DNA of 9,686 bases from JBDSLU01 sp039916225 (GTDB taxonomy: Bacteria; Acidobacteriota; Vicinamibacteria; Vicinamibacterales; Vicinamibacteraceae): the NCBI GenBank assembly GCA_039916225.1, contig JBDSLU010000218.1, forward strand, positions 1 through 9,686. Direction: 5' to 3'. The notes below the pieces were generated by a model. The model was not told the DNA's origin and searched no databases. It saw nothing but the letters and a program-made list of their open reading frames with translations. A program made the position numbers and the translations under genes. Shown piece by piece: positions 7,707-9,686 of this stretch. Position 1 is the stretch's first letter, and every line of letters begins with the position of its first letter.

Positions 7707-8633
7707 TCAGGCGAACGCGGCCCGCAGCACCTCGATGCTCTTGGGCACCGCCGTCGCCGCCGGCTCCTTGCCTTCCATCTCGAGCGAGACCCAGCCCTTG
7801 AAGCCGGCCTTCTTCAAGATCCCGGCGATGCGCGGGTAGTCGAGGTCGAGGGTGTACCAGACGCCGCCGCCGTAGTAGGTCTTGGCCTGCACGATGGTGG
7901 CGTAGGGCGCCAGCTTCTCGATGCCTTCGTAGGGGTCGCCGGGCCAGTTCCCGGTGTCGAGGTTGATGCCGAGCCAGGGCGAGTTGACGTCCTTGAAGAT
8001 GCGCAACAGGTTCTCGACCTTGGTGGTGAGGCCCCAGTGGTTCTCGAGGGCGAGCACCACGCCGGCGGCCTCGGCGTCCGGCAGGCAGGCCCGGATGCTG
8101 TCGGCGCACCACTTGAAGGCGTCCTCGTCGGTGTAGCCCTGGATCGGCGGCTCGTCGCCTTTCACCTTCATCAGATCGTCGAACGACTTGATGGTGTTCC
8201 AGCGGCCGGAGTTCAGCCGGATGGCTGGAATGCCGAGCCGCGCGGCCATGGCGATGCATTTCTTGGTGTGGTCGACCGCCTCCTGCCGCTCGGCCGCCTC
8301 GGGCGAGACGAAGTCCTGGTGGATCGAGAGCATGGGCAACGACAGCCCGTGCTTGAACGCCAGTTGCTTGAGCTCGTTCAGGTAGGCCGGCGACTCGCCG
8401 TCCATCTGCCGATGGAGCAGCTCCACGCCATCGAAGCCGAGGCTGGCCGCTTGCTCGATGACTTTCTGTACCGGGAACTTCTTTTCTTCGAAGTGCCAGT
8501 ACGAATACGTGGAGACCGCGAACCGGATCGGGCTGGGCGCGGCGGCCGGCGACGCGAGGGCGCGGCTCGGGGTGGCGCCGAGGGCGAGCGGGCCCAACGC
8601 GGCGAGCTTCAGGGCATCACGGCGGGTCGGCAT
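7707..8633 (-). CDS. Tat-exported sugar phosphate isomerase/epimerase-like TIM-barrel protein
   Basis: A 308-residue protein of the xylose isomerase-like TIM-barrel superfamily. A short twin-arginine signal (PTRRDALKLAAL, residues 2-13) and Ala-rich region precede the barrel, which starts at IRFAVSTYSYW (36-46). Superfamily marks are GFDGVELL (66-73), LALENHWG (194-201, metal ligand Glu197), GINLDTGNW (222-230, Asp226) and SLEMEGKE (283-290, Glu285). The position where the metal-binding His usually lies reads VQAKTYY (248-254), giving Gln249. Despite the usual annotation, export argues against a sugar-phosphate substrate; related TIM-barrel proteins act on free or keto sugars or cleave 3-keto-glycosides. 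ATG 8633 is 15 nt after the GH28 stop, so the two form an operon. The ribosome site is weak. Confidence 0.92.
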   Translation of the reverse strand: MPTRRDALKLAALGPLALGATPSRALASPAAAPSPIRFAVSTYSYWHFEEKKFPVQKVIEQAASLGFDGVELLHRQMDGESPAYLNELKQLAFKHGLSLPMLSIHQDFVSPEAAERQEAVDHTKKCIAMAARLGIPAIRLNSGRWNTIKSFDDLMKVKGDEPPIQGYTDEDAFKWCADSIRACLPDAEAAGVVLALENHWGLTTKVENLLRIFKDVNSPWLGINLDTGNWPGDPYEGIEKLAPYATIVQAKTYYGGGVWYTLDLDYPRIAGILKKAGFKGWVSLEMEGKEPAATAVPKSIEVLRAAFA

Positions 8634-8648
8634 GGGCCGAAGGATACT

Positions 8649-9686
8649 TCACGCGCCGCCGCCGATGCGCACCGCCCGTTTCACCGCCGCTGTCTCGAAG
8701 GTCACGGCCTGGACACCGGCCGGCGCCTCGCTGCCGAGGATGGCGATGTCCTTCGTCGCCTGACCCTGGACGTGGATCAGCTGCCGGCAGCCGTCGGTGG
8801 CGCGCGCGTTCCGGATGGTGCCCTGCCCGCACCCGTCGAGCCGCACCGTCGGGTGAGTGCCGCCGCGGATGCCCTGGCGGCCGGTGAAGCCGTCGATCTC
8901 GAACTCGGAGACGCGCGTCGCGACCAGCGCACTCTGCCACTTCGGTTCGGCCGCGTCCTCGGACCAGCGCACCGACAGATCGCGGACCCGCAGGCCGCGC
9001 ACGTGCTCGATCTGGAGGGCGTTCGTGGCGCGCTTGTCGACGGCGTTCTCGGCCAGCATCGTGATGTCGATGTTCGACAGCCGGATGTTCTCGAGCGGCT
9101 GCTCGGCGTGACCGGTGATCGTGCTGGTACCGCGCGGGTGGGCGACGATATTGTCGACGACCACGTCGCGAATGACGCCGAGCCGTGAGGTCGGTGTGCG
9201 TCGCTTCAGGACGAACTTGCCCATCTCGGCGCTGCCCCACCAGTTCCAGTGCCGCCGGCTGGTCTCGATGGTCAGGTTGCTGATGATGACGTCGCTGACC
9301 GTCGCCCCGTCCTGGACGTTGATGCCGAAGCCCTTGTTGGCGTTGCGGATGACGCAGTTGTTGAACAGCACATGGCGGATGTCCGCCTCGGTCTCGGTGC
9401 CGATCATCAGCGCCGTCGACGACGAGGCGAGCACGCAGTTGGTGACCGTCACGTTCTCGGTCGGGCGGGCCGGCTGGCCGTCCCGGGCGATCGTCTTCAG
9501 CACGATGGCATCGTCGGCGGTCTCGATGATCGAGTCCGAGATGGTGACGTTGCGCGACGACACGATGTCGATGCCGTCGGCGTTGACCCCCTTCTCGAGA
9601 TCCGAGAAGATCGAGACGCCGTCGATGTGCACGCGGTCGCAGTCGTTGAGGCGGACGCTCCACAGCGGCGAATGGACGATGGCGAT
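8649..9686 (-). CDS. Glycoside hydrolase family 28-like beta-helix protein, 5' end cut by window edge
   Basis: The last 345 residues of a right-handed parallel beta-helix protein; the reading frame stays open to the right edge and no true start is visible. The edge segment HSPLWSV matches the NSPFW-type motif just before the GH28 active site. NADGID (visible residues 35-40) and TADDAIVLKT (56-65) keep the catalytic-type acids Asp37, Asp58 and Asp59, with the 21-residue spacing usual for polygalacturonases. The GHG histidine is replaced (SSTALMIGTE, 89-98) and the RIK motif reads GIN, so a classical endo-polygalacturonase is unlikely. A related exo-acting or rhamnogalacturonan-type activity, or binding only, remains possible. 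Many short strand-turn repeats (NVTVTNC, DVIISNL, NIRLSNI) follow. The stop is 15 nt before the TIM-barrel start. An export signal would be in the missing part. Confidence 0.87.
   Translation of the reverse strand: MAIVHSPLWSVRLNDCDRVHIDGVSIFSDLEKGVNADGIDIVSSRNVTISDSIIETADDAIVLKTIARDGQPARPTENVTVTNCVLASSSTALMIGTETEADIRHVLFNNCVIRNANKGFGINVQDGATVSDVIISNLTIETSRRHWNWWGSAEMGKFVLKRRTPTSRLGVIRDVVVDNIVAHPRGTSTITGHAEQPLENIRLSNIDITMLAENAVDKRATNALQIEHVRGLRVRDLSVRWSEDAAEPKWQSALVATRVSEFEIDGFTGRQGIRGGTHPTVRLDGCGQGTIRNARATDGCRQLIHVQGQATKDIAILGSEAPAGVQAVTFETAAVKRAVRIGGGA

Noticed and set aside
7660..8259. Upstream extension of the mutarotase frame to an ATG at 8259
   Set aside because: The extra 200 residues are the out-of-frame shadow of the TIM-barrel gene (His/Arg/Gly-rich), and mutarotase similarity starts only near ATG 7659.
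7626..9188. Long plus-strand open frame (520 codons) opposite the TIM-barrel and GH28 genes
   Set aside because: Both minus-strand genes have strong family motifs; this frame has low-complexity composition and no recognisable domain.

Overview
The DNA is strongly GC-rich, its ORFs are compact, and it encodes several Tat-exported carbohydrate enzymes. Together with a Gfo/Idh/MocA oxidoreductase, a TIM-barrel sugar isomerase-like protein, a discoidin-domain protein and an Agl23-type membrane glycosyltransferase, this suggests a soil or environmental Acidobacteriota-type genome, perhaps Vicinamibacteria. That placement is inferred from gene content only. There are no phage genes, transposases, tRNA, rRNA or CRISPR arrays in the window.

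Nine genes fill it and eight are on the minus strand. In transcription order from the right edge they fall into groups. (1) A GH28 beta-helix protein (5' end cut by the right edge), a Tat-exported TIM-barrel isomerase/epimerase-like protein and a hexose-6-phosphate mutarotase-like protein form a probable operon, with a strong hairpin between the last two. (2) A single plus-strand gene for a DUF2959 lipoprotein lies convergent to the mutarotase and divergent from the next gene. (3) A Tat-exported phosphotriesterase-family metallohydrolase has a candidate promoter that would give a nearly leaderless mRNA. (4) A secreted F5/8 type C (discoidin-like) protein is translationally coupled by an ATGA overlap to a multi-pass GT-C glycosyltransferase of the TIGR03663/Agl23 type. 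(5) A Tat-exported Gfo/Idh/MocA oxidoreductase, with the only textbook Shine-Dalgarno sequence in the window, is followed by an ApbE FMN transferase whose 3' end is cut by the left edge.

The theme is sugar chemistry outside the cytoplasm: three enzymes carry twin-arginine signals, one protein has a Sec signal, one is a lipoprotein and one is membrane-embedded. An exported Gfo/Idh/MocA oxidoreductase plus an exported TIM-barrel protein, near a GH28 protein, resembles the parts list of oxidation-elimination (3-keto-glycoside) glycan breakdown. This link is an inference and the two genes are in different transcription units. I see no clearly new defence or mobile system. The most unusual items are the discoidin/Agl23 pair, the GH28 protein with altered catalytic residues, the TIM-barrel protein lacking the usual metal-binding histidine, and several strong intergenic hairpins without U-tracts.
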